Source: Oscillospiraceae bacterium
GTDB lineage: Bacteria > Bacillota > Clostridia > Christensenellales > Aristaeellaceae
Length of the DNA stretch: 64,000 nt
Reading direction: 5' to 3'
Assembly: GCA_031269355.1 (NCBI GenBank)
Contig: JAISZG010000041.1
Coordinates: forward strand, 1-64,000
The notes under the pieces are model-generated. The model saw only the letters and a list, made by a program, of their open reading frames with translations, had not been told where the DNA came from and did no database searches. Below are positions 1-8,200 of the stretch, piece after piece. A program made the position numbers and the translations under genes. Positions within the stretch are counted from its first letter, which is position 1. Every line of letters starts with the position of its first letter.

Positions 1-488
1 TCGAAAGTTACGGCGAAAATTTTGTTATAGCACAGCACGAACAAAGTGAGCACGACTATCGCCAGCACTATGCTCAGCGTTACGTCGTCCTTGCTCATCG
101 CGAGTATACTTCCAAACATATAATTGCATACGTCCGTGTTCATGCCCGTCGTCATAGATATAACAACCACGCCGACCGCTAGCGAGCTTGTGGATATGAG
201 CGCGATAGCGGCGTCTCCCTTTATTTTGCTGTTCTCACTAATTCGAAGCAGCAGGAACGCCGCCAGCACTACGACAGGTATCGAGACGGTGAGCGGCGCG
301 GCGTTCATCGCGGTCGCGACCGCAAGCGCGCCAAATCCCACGTGAGACAGTCCGTCGCCTATCATCGAGTAGCGCTTCAGCACAAGGCTTACGCCGAGCA
401 GCGCCGCGCATAAAGATACTAGCAAACCCACGACGACCGCGCGGATAAGGAACGTATAGGTGAACATCTCCGTAAGCACTTTAACCAT
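1..488 (-). CDS. znuB: Zn/Mn ABC transporter permease ZnuB-like (partial)
   Basis: Membrane permease of a cluster-9-type metal-ion ABC importer, truncated by the window edge, so only the N-terminal ~162 residues are seen. The translation starts MVKVLTEMFTYTFLIR and continues through hydrophobic segments. It includes the stretch LKRYSMIGDGLSHVGFGALA, typical of the ABC-3 (ZnuB/MntB/TroC) family. The ATG lies 8 bp inside the 3' end of the upstream ATPase gene, so the two are translationally coupled. It would move Zn2+ or Mn2+ delivered by the ZnuA-like protein encoded two genes upstream. The metal cannot be told from sequence. Confidence 0.9.
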   Translation of the reverse strand, partial: MVKVLTEMFTYTFLIRAVVVGLLVSLCAALLGVSLVLKRYSMIGDGLSHVGFGALAVATAMNAAPLTVSIPVVVLAAFLLLRISENSKIKGDAAIALISTSSLAVGVVVISMTTGMNTDVCNYMFGSILAMSKDDVTLSIVLAIVVLTLFVLCYNKIFAVTF

Positions 489-1209
489 CCCGTTCACTCC
501 CTATAAAGCCCGCGCCTATGCGCGACGCCTTGTATTCGTCGGCAGTGCCAAAGAACACCTGCTTTGATTTCAGATGCAATATATGGCTTGCGTGTTTAAT
601 CGCGCTTGATATATCGTGCGAAACCATGATAATAGTTATATCAAGCTCTTTGTTTATTTTGTCTATCAATCGATACAATTCCTGCGTGACCAACGGATCC
701 AGCCCCGCGACCGGCTCATCCAGAAGCAGCATCTTTTTCGTCGCGCATAGAGCGCGAGCCAGCAACACCCGCTGCTGCTGGCCGCCTGACAGTTCGCGAT
801 AGCAGCGGTTTCTCAGGTTCCCGATTTCAAGCCGCTCGATATTTTCCTCCGCTGCCGCTCTGTCCGCTTTTTCATAAAATGGCCTTATTCCACGCTGCCC
901 CAGCCTGCCAGAAAGAATTACCTCGTACACGCTTGCCGGAAAATCCTTTTGCGCGGCGGACTGCTGCGGCAAGTATCCGATCTCGTTTGCGTTAAGTTCG
1001 TCGCCTATCAGCACGCTTCCCGCGACCGGCGCTTTTAATCGAAGCAACCCTTTGATTAGCGTGCTTTTGCCGGATCCATTTTCACCCACGATGCACAGAT
1101 AGTCGCCACGCCATACCTCGAAATTCAAATCGCTTACGGCGATATAACCTTCATATGCGAAGGCGGCGTCGCGGCAAGTGATCAACGCCGCGCTTGCCAT
1201 GCTTGACAT
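481..1209 (-). CDS. znuC: Zn/Mn ABC transporter ATP-binding protein ZnuC-like
   Basis: Cytoplasmic ATPase of 242 residues that powers the metal importer. The Walker A motif GENGSGKST is near residue 42, the ABC signature LSGGQQQR near 140, and Walker B LLLDEPVAGLD just after it, followed by a switch histidine in MVSHDI. The start ATG is 1 nt past the TAA of the binding-protein gene, with GGAGG 12 nt upstream inside that gene. Its 3' end overlaps the permease gene by 8 bp. The order binding protein, ATPase, permease is standard for znu/adc/mnt systems. Confidence 0.93.
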   Translation of the reverse strand: MSSMASAALITCRDAAFAYEGYIAVSDLNFEVWRGDYLCIVGENGSGKSTLIKGLLRLKAPVAGSVLIGDELNANEIGYLPQQSAAQKDFPASVYEVILSGRLGQRGIRPFYEKADRAAAEENIERLEIGNLRNRCYRELSGGQQQRVLLARALCATKKMLLLDEPVAGLDPLVTQELYRLIDKINKELDITIIMVSHDISSAIKHASHILHLKSKQVFFGTADEYKASRIGAGFIGSERDG

Positions 1210-1210
1210 A

Positions 1211-2176
1211 TTAATGCAGCGCCTCCTTCAGGCGTTCGACGTTCTGCGTCATAAGATCGATATAGCCCAATCCGTTTTCAAAATCCTGTTTCGTTATATT
1301 GTGAACCGCATGAAGAAGCAGCGCCTTCGCTCCGGTGCTCTCGCTGATGACGTTCGCCATTCTCTCGTTGGAAAGCTCTATATGAAACACCACGGGAATA
1401 TCCTCATCGTTTATTTTGTCGATCAAAAACTTAACCGTCGCGGCGCTTGGCTCAGTTTCGGTAGAGCAGCCGGGAAACGCCGCGAAATAATCAAGATTAT
1501 ACGCGTCCGCAAAATATCTGAACGGGAACCGATCGCCAAACACAATCGTTCTTCTAACCGCGCCGTCGACGACCGCCTGAAAACCGGCGTCCAATTCGTC
1601 CAGCTCGGCGAGGTAATCTGCCGTATTCTGCCGATATTCCGCCGCATTTGTCGCATCCGCATCGCAAAGCGCGTCCGAGATTTTTTGCACTATCAGTTTT
1701 GCGTTCCTGGGCGACGTCCATACGTGTTCGTCATATTCAGGCTCGCTCGATTCTTCCGCTTCTTCTTCCCCCTCCTCTTCCATTCCTTCGACGATTTCCT
1801 CTTCCACCGCCGTTACGCAATCCATCAACGTAATTATTCTTATATTCGAGGTATCCATCGAATCCAGCACGTCGTCAACCCATGCGTCTGACTCGCCCCC
1901 GACATATATGAACACGTCGCAGTTCTGAATAGTGGTGATATCCCTTGGCGTAGGCTCAAACGAATGGCTCTCGGAACCCGGCGGCAGCAGCATCGCTATA
2001 TCCGCCCTATCGCCCGCGATTTCTCGCGCGAAATCGTATGGCGCGAATATGGTAGAGACTATGCTTATTCTTTTATCTATATCTTCACTGGATTCTATAA
2101 CGCCTCCTTCCGCAGCGCATGCCGCCGTTGTTAGCAGCGCCAGCATCAAGGCGATAATAATAGCATATCTTTTCAT
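1211..2176 (-). CDS. znuA: Zn/Mn ABC transporter substrate-binding lipoprotein ZnuA-like
   Basis: Extracellular metal-binding protein of about 321 residues. The start was set at 2176 because GGAGGT lies 9-13 nt upstream; an upstream in-frame extension is not supported. The N-terminus is a lipoprotein signal, with hydrophobic core LMLALLTTA followed by AC, the lipidated cysteine. Family hallmarks are PPGSESHSFEPTPRDI (first metal-ligand histidine) and DEHVWTSPRNA (second). Between them is an unusually acidic Glu-rich loop around residues 130-150, where ZnuA proteins often carry a His-rich loop. The C-terminal half includes HNITKQDFENG. It belongs with the downstream ATPase and permease. Confidence 0.92.
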   Translation of the reverse strand: MKRYAIIIALMLALLTTAACAAEGGVIESSEDIDKRISIVSTIFAPYDFAREIAGDRADIAMLLPPGSESHSFEPTPRDITTIQNCDVFIYVGGESDAWVDDVLDSMDTSNIRIITLMDCVTAVEEEIVEGMEEEGEEEAEESSEPEYDEHVWTSPRNAKLIVQKISDALCDADATNAAEYRQNTADYLAELDELDAGFQAVVDGAVRRTIVFGDRFPFRYFADAYNLDYFAAFPGCSTETEPSAATVKFLIDKINDEDIPVVFHIELSNERMANVISESTGAKALLLHAVHNITKQDFENGLGYIDLMTQNVERLKEALH

Positions 2177-2291
2177 TGATATTATAACCTCCGCATAATT
2201 ATAAATATTATATAATAAGCACAAAGCCTTACAGACATGACGGCGCGAACCGTCAGCCCCGATAGGAATACATGTACTCCGCAGAGGTTAT

Positions 2292-2657
2292 TTAATTATT
2301 AAGGCGAACTTTTAACGCGACAGGAGAAAGCAGGCTGAGATTTGATGAGTCAAAATTTAATATGCCTAAGAATGAATTACGCCCACCCAGAAAAAGTGCA
2401 CAAATGATCAGCATTGAGCCGAGCGCCTTGAGCAGATTTTCGGCAATTTTTACACTAACGCAGGTGGCGCATCCGCCGCTTGGACCCAAATGATCGTGAG
2501 CGTGACGGCTGTGCGTCAGTATAAACGCCGACGAAAACAGAGGCGCTGCAATCAGGCATATACAAATAAGCGCGGCAAAAAATCGCAGCATACGATTTCG
2601 TCTATGTTTCATTATAGACGCAAAACGGTTTGCCAGCTCTCCATGCGCGCAATCCAT
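2292..2657 (-). CDS. Small membrane protein with His/Cys metal-binding-like motif
   Basis: A 121-residue protein I cannot assign to a named family. It starts at an ATG with AAGGAGG 7 nt upstream. There is a hydrophobic segment near residues 24-46 (RFFAALICICLIAAPLFSSA), then HSRHAHDHLG and GGCATC, and a second hydrophobic segment (LGSMLIICALFLGG). The clustered His and Cys between two membrane segments suggest an extracytoplasmic loop that could bind a metal. It is the first gene after a good promoter and lies 115 bp upstream of the ZnuA-like gene on the same strand, so a role in metal homeostasis is a reasonable inference. The function is unproven. Confidence 0.7.
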   Translation of the reverse strand: MDCAHGELANRFASIMKHRRNRMLRFFAALICICLIAAPLFSSAFILTHSRHAHDHLGPSGGCATCVSVKIAENLLKALGSMLIICALFLGGRNSFLGILNFDSSNLSLLSPVALKVRLNN

Positions 2658-2681
2658 GCCGCCGCCTCCTTCCTCAGATCA

Positions 2682-2695
2682 TTAGTTTTGACTAA
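2682..2695. promoter_or_regulatory. Inverted repeat, possible metalloregulator operator
   Basis: TTAGT-TTTG-ACTAA is a perfect 5-bp inverted repeat with a 4-bp spacer. It lies about 25-40 nt downstream of the predicted transcription start of the metal-transport operon. Its size and AT-rich arms resemble DtxR/MntR- or AdcR-type sites, but it does not match a consensus exactly. Confidence 0.35.
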
Positions 2696-2728
2696 CAATC
2701 ATATTTCCCCATGCACAACATTAACTCT

Positions 2729-2757
2729 ATTCTAGCATAAGCCTGCAATACATTCAA
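2729..2757 (-). promoter_or_regulatory. Promoter of the metal-transport operon
   Basis: On the minus strand TTGAAT and TAGAAT are separated by 17 bp, a near-consensus housekeeping promoter. It sits about 75 bp upstream of the small His/Cys membrane protein and can drive that gene and znuACB. Confidence 0.6.
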
Positions 2758-2836
2758 TATAAAATTGATAAAAATATATTTAAACAATTTGTGAACGCCG
2801 CCGCGATCGAGCGCCGCACCCTCATATGGTATACCG

Positions 2837-3466
2837 TTAAAGGGTCGCACTTAAGCCCACGTTAACGCGCATCATCCAGAAACCCGCCTGTATCAATACT
2901 TGAGCGGGAACATATGTCGCCCATATCAGTATGCCTAGCCAGCTTGCGTTGGCGTTTAGGAACCAGCCCGCCGCGATAAGTCCGTCGGATAATACGAACA
3001 ATATGCTTCCAACGAACAGCGTCCACAAAAAACGTTCCGCACGGAATGCAGCGGCGCAGGCAGCCCCCGCCATTGTTACAAGGCACAGCGCGTATATCAG
3101 CACTGCGGCGCTGAGCGCGATGTCCCGCTCTCCCCGCCCTGCCAGCAGCCACCACAGCGCCACGCCTACCGCCTCGTAACCAAGCATGATCCACACCGCA
3201 GAGCGACCTTGCGAAGGCGTGTCGGCAATGAACATCAGCATCGCGACGGCATAGCAAATCTGCGCGGCCGCGAAGAAACCCATCCCCCAATATATGAGCG
3301 GGCGCAAAAATCTGGCGAACGGCGCGAAGTTCGCCAAGCAGGCGTCGCCCAACCAGGAGAATATAAGCGCGAGCGCCGCGAACCAATATAGGCCTTGCTG
3401 GCGCAGCAGCGCCAGCACAAACGAACTCAGCGCGATAGCCGCGATAGTGCCTAGCTTGAACAGCAT
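2837..3466 (-). CDS. YhhN family membrane protein (lysoplasmalogenase-like)
   Basis: A 209-residue polytopic membrane protein, hydrophobic throughout with roughly seven or eight segments. Recognisable YhhN/TMEM86 features are LIFSWLGDACL near residue 40 and LFVGSILFVLSDGLIA near 150, with the paired acidic residues (GD, SD) conserved in this family. Characterised animal members hydrolyse the vinyl-ether bond of lysoplasmalogens; bacterial members are mostly untested. The start ATG has AAGGGG 7 nt upstream. It is monocistronic, separated by a terminator from the upstream SH3 gene. Confidence 0.8.
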   Translation of the reverse strand: MLFKLGTIAAIALSSFVLALLRQQGLYWFAALALIFSWLGDACLANFAPFARFLRPLIYWGMGFFAAAQICYAVAMLMFIADTPSQGRSAVWIMLGYEAVGVALWWLLAGRGERDIALSAAVLIYALCLVTMAGAACAAAFRAERFLWTLFVGSILFVLSDGLIAAGWFLNANASWLGILIWATYVPAQVLIQAGFWMMRVNVGLSATL

Positions 3467-3496
3467 CGTTATACCCCTTGGTTAACATATGCTAAA

Positions 3497-3534
3497 ACAT
3501 AAAAGCTGTCGCGCCATAACAAGCGCGACAGCAT
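3497..3534 (-). terminator. Rho-independent terminator after SH3 gene
   Basis: On the minus strand GCTGTCGCG and CGCGACAGC form a perfect 9-bp stem with a 10-nt loop, followed by TTTTATGTTTT. It lies 34 bp beyond the stop of the secreted SH3 protein gene and before the YhhN gene. Confidence 0.8.
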
Positions 3535-3566
3535 ATCGATCCAAAGCGGCAGCGCGCTTAATCCGC

Positions 3567-4379
3567 TTATCTATATCTGGCTAGGTAGTTGAACGGGCAC
3601 TTCTGGGTGAGGTGGTCGCAGCCGCTAGAAGTAAGGCGAACGAACGAGCCTTCGGGAATTGAGCTTTCCTCCGTGACCCTTCCGTTGCTGTCGATTGTCC
3701 AAACGCGGTTTACATAGCCGATTGGCTGCTGCGTAAAGCGCACTACATCCTTTGTTTTATATCCAAAGCCGGAGATAAGCTTCGCGCTTTGGTCGTATTT
3801 CGGCCTTGAATTATCGGGAATAAACATAGTATAGTGATTCGAGGGGATCGTCGCGTAGCCGCCCAGCAATTGGATAACCGAGTCGTATACCAAGTATGCG
3901 CCGTAGTAATAGCCGGGATAGTTCGGCGTCGACGGCCTCCAATAGCTGCCGGAACCGTCCGGCACAGGATAGTAAACGCCGTCCGGCATTACTAGCGGCG
4001 AACTGGGCGCCGGAGGAACGTACGGATTCACCTGCGCGATAGGCGCGGGACTTGTGGCGGTAGGCGTTAGCTTGCTGGATTGAACGAACACGAAGCTTCC
4101 GTTATATTGAACGTAGATAAACATTCCCTCCGACTGCGTCGATGATCCGAGATATTGCAGCTTTGTGCCGGAAGGAATCGTCACGACGACGGTCGAGGAA
4201 GTAGAGGGCGAGCTATACCCCTTTGCCGACGCGTTCGTTACGCACGGAACAAGATACCGATCGCTGATATCAGACCAGCTTAACGCGAACGCTGCCGCCG
4301 GCAGCAGCGCGATGCAAAGAGCGACGGCAATAAACGCCGACAGCATTCGCGCTCGTCTTTTATTGGTATTCGAATTCAT
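3567..4379 (-). CDS. Secreted SH3-domain protein with proline-rich linker
   Basis: A 270-residue exported protein. The start is at 4379, where GAGGAGG is about 8 nt upstream; two nearer or earlier ATGs are badly spaced. The N-terminus is a Sec signal peptide (NTNKRRARMLSAFIAVALCI, ending near AFALSW). Residues ~30-100 form an SH3b-like domain (CVTNASAKGYSSPSTSSTVV ... FVFVQSSKL). A Pro/Ser linker follows, then a Tyr-rich segment (PNYPGYYYGAYLVYDSVIQL) and a C-terminal region I cannot classify. SH3b domains usually bind peptidoglycan or other wall material, so a cell-surface role is likely. No catalytic domain is visible. Confidence 0.75.
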   Translation of the reverse strand: MNSNTNKRRARMLSAFIAVALCIALLPAAAFALSWSDISDRYLVPCVTNASAKGYSSPSTSSTVVVTIPSGTKLQYLGSSTQSEGMFIYVQYNGSFVFVQSSKLTPTATSPAPIAQVNPYVPPAPSSPLVMPDGVYYPVPDGSGSYWRPSTPNYPGYYYGAYLVYDSVIQLLGGYATIPSNHYTMFIPDNSRPKYDQSAKLISGFGYKTKDVVRFTQQPIGYVNRVWTIDSNGRVTEESSIPEGSFVRLTSSGCDHLTQKCPFNYLARYR

Positions 4380-4534
4380 AACCATTTCCTCCTCAGGCAT
4401 TATCGGCATATACTGGATACCATGCCATTCTACTCCATCATCAATCAAATGTCTACAGTTTGCGGTCGAATTTTACAACTTATCCGCTAAAATAATAAGA
4501 GAGTATTACAGTTCAATAACGGACGTCCATTGGA

Positions 4535-5167
4535 TTATGTGTTTTTCATTATTATGCTTTCAATAACATCCGCCGAATCTTCAAGCACATCCAGGCATTC
4601 CTCAAGCGTTTCAAACATGGCTGTCCAAATAAGAATCGTGCGCGTATCCACATCCTCGGTATAAAGGCGCCGCATGGATTGCGCGAACAGCTTGTCCGCA
4701 TCGCTCTCTATCGTATTAACTTCTATCACATGATCTATCACGGTTCTGGATTTCTTGAAATTCTTAAACTCCTTTGTGGCGGCAAGCATCGCGTTCGCGC
4801 ACTTAACAATCAGCTCCGCGAACGTAATGGCTTCGGGGCGAATATCGCGGACGTTATGATAATATATTTTTTGCATCACATCTTCAATTGTATCAATGCT
4901 GCTGTCCAACTTTTCTGCAAGCGTCACTATATCCTCGCGCTCGATAGGAGATATGAATTCGTGCGCCAGCCGCTTTATCATATCGTGCTTAAGCGAATCC
5001 GCGTCGTTTTCGATGCGATGCATCGCGCGCGCCCAATCGGGAACTTTCTCATGATCGAAATGATTCAGCGCGTCCTCCAGAAAAACGGCGCTGTCGCACG
5101 CAAACTGAGCGCACTTAGTAAAATATGCGAAGTAATCAAACGCGTTGCGCTTTGTGTTTTTCTCCAT
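4535..5167 (-). CDS. DUF47 / PhoU-like phosphate transport accessory protein
   Basis: A 210-residue, all-helical cytoplasmic protein of the DUF47 (TIGR00153) family, structurally related to PhoU. Typical features are HRIENDADSLKHDMIKRL, FISPIEREDIVTLAEKLD near the middle, and IESDADKLFAQ, which carry the repeated E/D-x-x-x-D metal-cluster residues. Members of this family are almost always encoded next to PiT-type phosphate transporters and are thought to modulate them. Here it follows the pit gene by 29 bp on the same strand, with GGAGGG 10 nt before its ATG. Confidence 0.9.
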   Translation of the reverse strand: MEKNTKRNAFDYFAYFTKCAQFACDSAVFLEDALNHFDHEKVPDWARAMHRIENDADSLKHDMIKRLAHEFISPIEREDIVTLAEKLDSSIDTIEDVMQKIYYHNVRDIRPEAITFAELIVKCANAMLAATKEFKNFKKSRTVIDHVIEVNTIESDADKLFAQSMRRLYTEDVDTRTILIWTAMFETLEECLDVLEDSADVIESIIMKNT

Positions 5168-5196
5168 GAACCGCTATCCCTCCGCCGTATTTAATA

Positions 5197-6249
5197 TTAA
5201 AATATAACTAAAAATAACTTAACCATAACGAATCCCAACAAACCGCATCCGGGGAATGTCAGCACCCACGTGACCACCATTTCGCGCACAATCGACCAAT
5301 CGACCGCGCGCAATCTCTTCGACGCGCCAACACCCATTATCGCCGTCGTTTTGGTGTGCGTAGTACTTACCGGAATTCCGGTTAACGATGAAAGAAGCAA
5401 GCATCCGGCGGCGGCCGCGTCAGCCGCGAAGCCTTGATACATCTGCAATTTCACCATATCCAGCCCGACAGCCTTAATTATTCTATAACCACCTATGGAG
5501 GTTCCCAGCCCCATCACAGCGGAGCAGAGCACCATAAGCCACAGCGGAATCGCGAACTGTGACACGTCCGCTCGTCCCTGCGCTAGGAAGAAGCCCAGCA
5601 GAAACACGCTCATAAATTTCTGCCCATCCTGCGCGCCGTGCATAAAGGCCATCGACGCGCCGCCCGCTATCTGCGCGCCCTGGAAGAATCGAAGCGTGCG
5701 CGATCTGCTCATGCCGCGGCAGATAAGTTCTATCAACCTAACGAATAAGAACCCGCTTAAAAAGCCAAGCACGCTGGATAGACCCAGCCCTATCAAAACC
5801 TTCGACCACTCCGCCGGGTTTATTCCATTAAATCCGCCGTTTATCGCGATCGCTGCGCCGGACAATCCCGCTATCAGCGCATGGCTTTCGCTCGTGGGAA
5901 TTCCAAACTTCCACGCGACGGTAGCCCATATTACTATCGCGAACAAAGCCGCGCAGAGCGCGAGCGACGCGTCGCCGGAGTTGTCGCCAAAGTCGACCAT
6001 GTTATATATGGTCATAGCAACCTTATTGCTGATCATGGTCATAACCAGAACGCCCAGAAAGTTAAACGCCGCCGCCATCAGTATGGCCTGCGCGGGCGGC
6101 ATCGCGCGCGTGGATACGCACGTGGCTATCGCGTTCGGCGCGTCCGTCCAGCCGTTAACCAAAATAACGCCTAGCGTAAGAAGAACCGTCATCGCGATCA
6201 ACGGGCTATGCGTAACTTGGATCATGAAATCCGATAGGCTGACGCTCAT
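5197..6249 (-). CDS. pit: PiT family inorganic phosphate transporter
   Basis: A 350-residue integral membrane protein of the PiT (PHO4) family, which takes up phosphate by symport with H+ or Na+. The duplicated PiT signature is present: NGWTDAPNAIATCVSTRAM near residue 32 and the partner GIPVSTTHTKTTAIMGVGAS near 290, with GIPTSESHALIAGLSGAAI between. The length is short for the family but matches bacterial members. It forms an operon with the DUF47 gene downstream. Translation may be coupled to a seven-codon leader ORF that ends on its start codon. Confidence 0.93.
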   Translation of the reverse strand: MSVSLSDFMIQVTHSPLIAMTVLLTLGVILVNGWTDAPNAIATCVSTRAMPPAQAILMAAAFNFLGVLVMTMISNKVAMTIYNMVDFGDNSGDASLALCAALFAIVIWATVAWKFGIPTSESHALIAGLSGAAIAINGGFNGINPAEWSKVLIGLGLSSVLGFLSGFLFVRLIELICRGMSRSRTLRFFQGAQIAGGASMAFMHGAQDGQKFMSVFLLGFFLAQGRADVSQFAIPLWLMVLCSAVMGLGTSIGGYRIIKAVGLDMVKLQMYQGFAADAAAAGCLLLSSLTGIPVSTTHTKTTAIMGVGASKRLRAVDWSIVREMVVTWVLTFPGCGLLGFVMVKLFLVIF

Positions 6250-6269
6250 TGAATCCTCTCAGTTTGCAA
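6246..6269 (-). CDS. Possible 7-codon leader ORF upstream of pit
   Basis: On the minus strand a GGAGG (6278-6282) is followed after 8 nt by TTG, then CAA ACT GAG AGG ATT CAA TGA, giving MQTERIQ. The TGA overlaps the pit ATG (ATGA). The pit gene also has its own AGAGG 5 nt upstream, so the leader is a candidate for translational coupling or attenuation rather than a proven gene. Confidence 0.3.
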   Translation of the reverse strand: MQTERIQ

Positions 6270-6651
6270 TAATTGTTCCTCCTGTTTCACGCATTTGCAT
6301 ATTTCGCCATATTTCGGCAAATCCCTTTTTTTGCTCATTCATTTAGCGGCTGCCAAATCCTTACACAAATTGCCCGCCGGATCGTCTCCGGCGAAAATCA
6401 TCGCCGGGCGCGCACATAACGAAGCGCGATGCATATGCTGATATGGGGCTTCAACACCGCGCATATAGCCTCTCACATTTCTATCAATATATTTTTTATT
6501 TGTTGACCAATAATCATTCCGCCCGGTCGAGCCTGCCAGCGCGCCGCATATACAAGCGGATTGATCGCATTCGCGCGGTCGCGTCGGCAAATCCGCCCGG
6601 CGTCTGTAGCAAAATCACATCAACGCAAAGTAATCCCATGAGGTGAATACA
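6270..6651. other. Intergenic region between divergent pit and the Cys-rich protein gene
   Basis: About 380 bp without a convincing gene. It holds the 5' region of pit, with a direct repeat CGAAATATG on the minus strand near 6300-6320, and the 5' region of the gene at 6652. I found no clear promoter pair or terminator. Short reading frames here lack ribosome binding sites. Confidence 0.5.
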
Positions 6652-7434
6652 ATGCCGTATTTTAATAATTATCTCAACTGTTTGGATACGCGTCCCGCGT
6701 CCCGCTTAGCGGAATCCTGGCCGCGCGTTCTTTATGTTTTCGCTCCGGTAGGCAACGCCAACGGCAGAAAGTACCAGTCGCTTTGCACGTTAAAGGGGCT
6801 TGGTATGCCAGGCGCGAGCGTTCGGCTGAAGATAGACAATAAAACACCTGTTTATACTACAGTCGAAGAAGACGGTACCTGGAGCTTTGACTGCAGCGAT
6901 ATCGGCTGGCTGAGCAACGGCCTGCACACCATCGAAATCATTCACTCCGATCCGCCGTATGGCACGGAGCGGGCGTACACTTATGTGACTATCGTCGGCG
7001 CGCCGGATGAACCGTATAGCACGTGTGACGGTTGCGCAAAAGCGCCAGATACAAGCTGCGGCTGCAACCTGCGGTTTACTACACCAGATGGTGCCAAGAT
7101 TGATTGTAACGACGATATCACCGGGGGTGATTATTCCTATCTAATCACGGGCTACAACGCAACCGAAGGTAATAAGGTTTACCTTAGAATAATCAATCCT
7201 GACGATATGTCCGTCGTTGCCGCAAGAGACGATATTGTCAACATCGGCGATGGCGGCAGGTGGGCTATTCAGATTCGTACTGGTGATTTTTCTATTGGCA
7301 GAAGTCTACGACCCGGCAAAAAATACCTGGTTGATGTTTGCGAATTTGATCCTGCCGTAAGCCTAGCTAACCGTGTATGCTCAAAAGCCAAGAGCATATA
7401 TATCATTGCCGGCAAGAGATGCCCAAGGCCGTAA
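6652..7434 (+). CDS. Unrecognised Cys-containing protein with Ig-like N-terminal half
   Basis: A 260-residue protein with no signal peptide and no family I can name. The ATG at 6652 is preferred over a GTG at 6643 because AGGTG lies 6-10 nt upstream of the ATG and overlaps the GTG. Residues ~20-115 read like a bacterial Ig-like fold (GASVRLKIDNKTPVYTTVEE, then DGTWSFDCSDIGWLSNGLHT). A Cys cluster follows (CDGCAKAPDTSCGCN) and then a second beta-rich half (KVYLRIINPDDMS, GGRWAIQIRTGDFSIG). Beta-sandwich domains plus Cys without a Sec signal would fit a structural coat protein, but that is speculation. A terminator follows it. Confidence 0.65.
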   Translation: MPYFNNYLNCLDTRPASRLAESWPRVLYVFAPVGNANGRKYQSLCTLKGLGMPGASVRLKIDNKTPVYTTVEEDGTWSFDCSDIGWLSNGLHTIEIIHSDPPYGTERAYTYVTIVGAPDEPYSTCDGCAKAPDTSCGCNLRFTTPDGAKIDCNDDITGGDYSYLITGYNATEGNKVYLRIINPDDMSVVAARDDIVNIGDGGRWAIQIRTGDFSIGRSLRPGKKYLVDVCEFDPAVSLANRVCSKAKSIYIIAGKRCPRP

Positions 7435-7471
7435 GCCACATCTTGCAATAAACGCCGCCAATAACGCCAAC

Positions 7472-7503
7472 AACGCCGCGCCGGTTTACCGGCGCGGCGT
7501 TTT
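7472..7503 (+). terminator. Terminator after 6652 gene
   Basis: AACGCCGCGCCGG - TTTA - CCGGCGCGGCGTT is a perfect 13-bp stem with a 4-nt loop, ending in TTTT. It lies between convergent genes, stops transcription from 6652, and may also work for the 7512 gene on the other strand. Confidence 0.85.
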
Positions 7504-7511
7504 GCTCTCCC

Positions 7512-7931
7512 CTATGCCAGCGCGATCGTATCATTATTATATATCTGCTCGCACAGCGCGCCGCTTATCAGCACGTTCACGAACTCCGCGTACCGCTCCT
7601 GCGACAGCGCTTCCCTGTCCCCTCCCAAAAAACGGGAGAACTCCGCGTCGCTGTACAAGCGCCGCATCGGCGCGACCATCGCATCAATATCTGTATATAA
7701 TAATTCTCTGCGTATCATAAGCATGCTCGCGGTCGGCTCGACCGCCTTGCCGCGCCTTTCCGCCGCCATAGCGCACAAGCTCAGCGGGCCGACTCGCCCG
7801 TCTTTTTCATATAGAGAAACCAGGCAATCGCCAGTCGCACGCTCAAACGCGCCCTGTTTGTCTGCGGCCATACTGCGCAACCTCCCCGCCAGGATGTGGA
7901 TAATCGCGGGAAATATATTTTTACATTCCAT
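7512..7931 (-). CDS. Hypothetical protein, no recognised family
   Basis: A 139-residue predicted soluble protein. It looks helical (AFERATGDCLVSLYEKDG, LSQERYAEFVNVLISGALCE) with two Met-rich central helices (ASMLMIRRELLYTDIDAMV). There is no signal peptide and no motif I recognise. The ATG at 7931 lacks a good ribosome binding site, and a TATTATAT lies close upstream, so the true start may be internal. Codon usage resembles the neighbours and it ends against a terminator shared with the convergent gene, which supports a real gene. Confidence 0.5.
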   Translation of the reverse strand: MECKNIFPAIIHILAGRLRSMAADKQGAFERATGDCLVSLYEKDGRVGPLSLCAMAAERRGKAVEPTASMLMIRRELLYTDIDAMVAPMRRLYSDAEFSRFLGGDREALSQERYAEFVNVLISGALCEQIYNNDTIALA

Positions 7932-8070
7932 AATATGCTGTTATATAATACGCGGATCACTCGAGTTTTCTTGCACATTTCCCGAAAAATCCCGAAATTT
8001 CACATTCGCCGCAATTAATGCCAAAATGAAGGATGGCGCGCGCGATTATTCATTTTTTGAATCGCCAGGG

Positions 8071-8099
8071 TTGACAAACGCAGAGTAAACCGATATACT
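8071..8099 (+). promoter_or_regulatory. Promoter of livK
   Basis: TTGACA, 17 bp, TATACT: a near-perfect housekeeping promoter about 100 bp upstream of the livK ATG. The rest of the 7932-8200 gap shows nothing else I can identify. Confidence 0.8.
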
Positions 8100-8200
8100 T
8101 TATTTACGGAACGCGCTTGACGGCAGACGGACGCACATATTTGTTTTCGTATGTATATTCGCGCGTGTTACCGTAATTATTGGATTGCGGAGGGATTAGG

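Noticed and set aside
2862..3488. A 208-codon frame overlapping the YhhN gene on the same strand
   Set aside because: Out-of-frame Arg/Ala-rich translation; the YhhN frame has the ribosome site and the membrane pattern.
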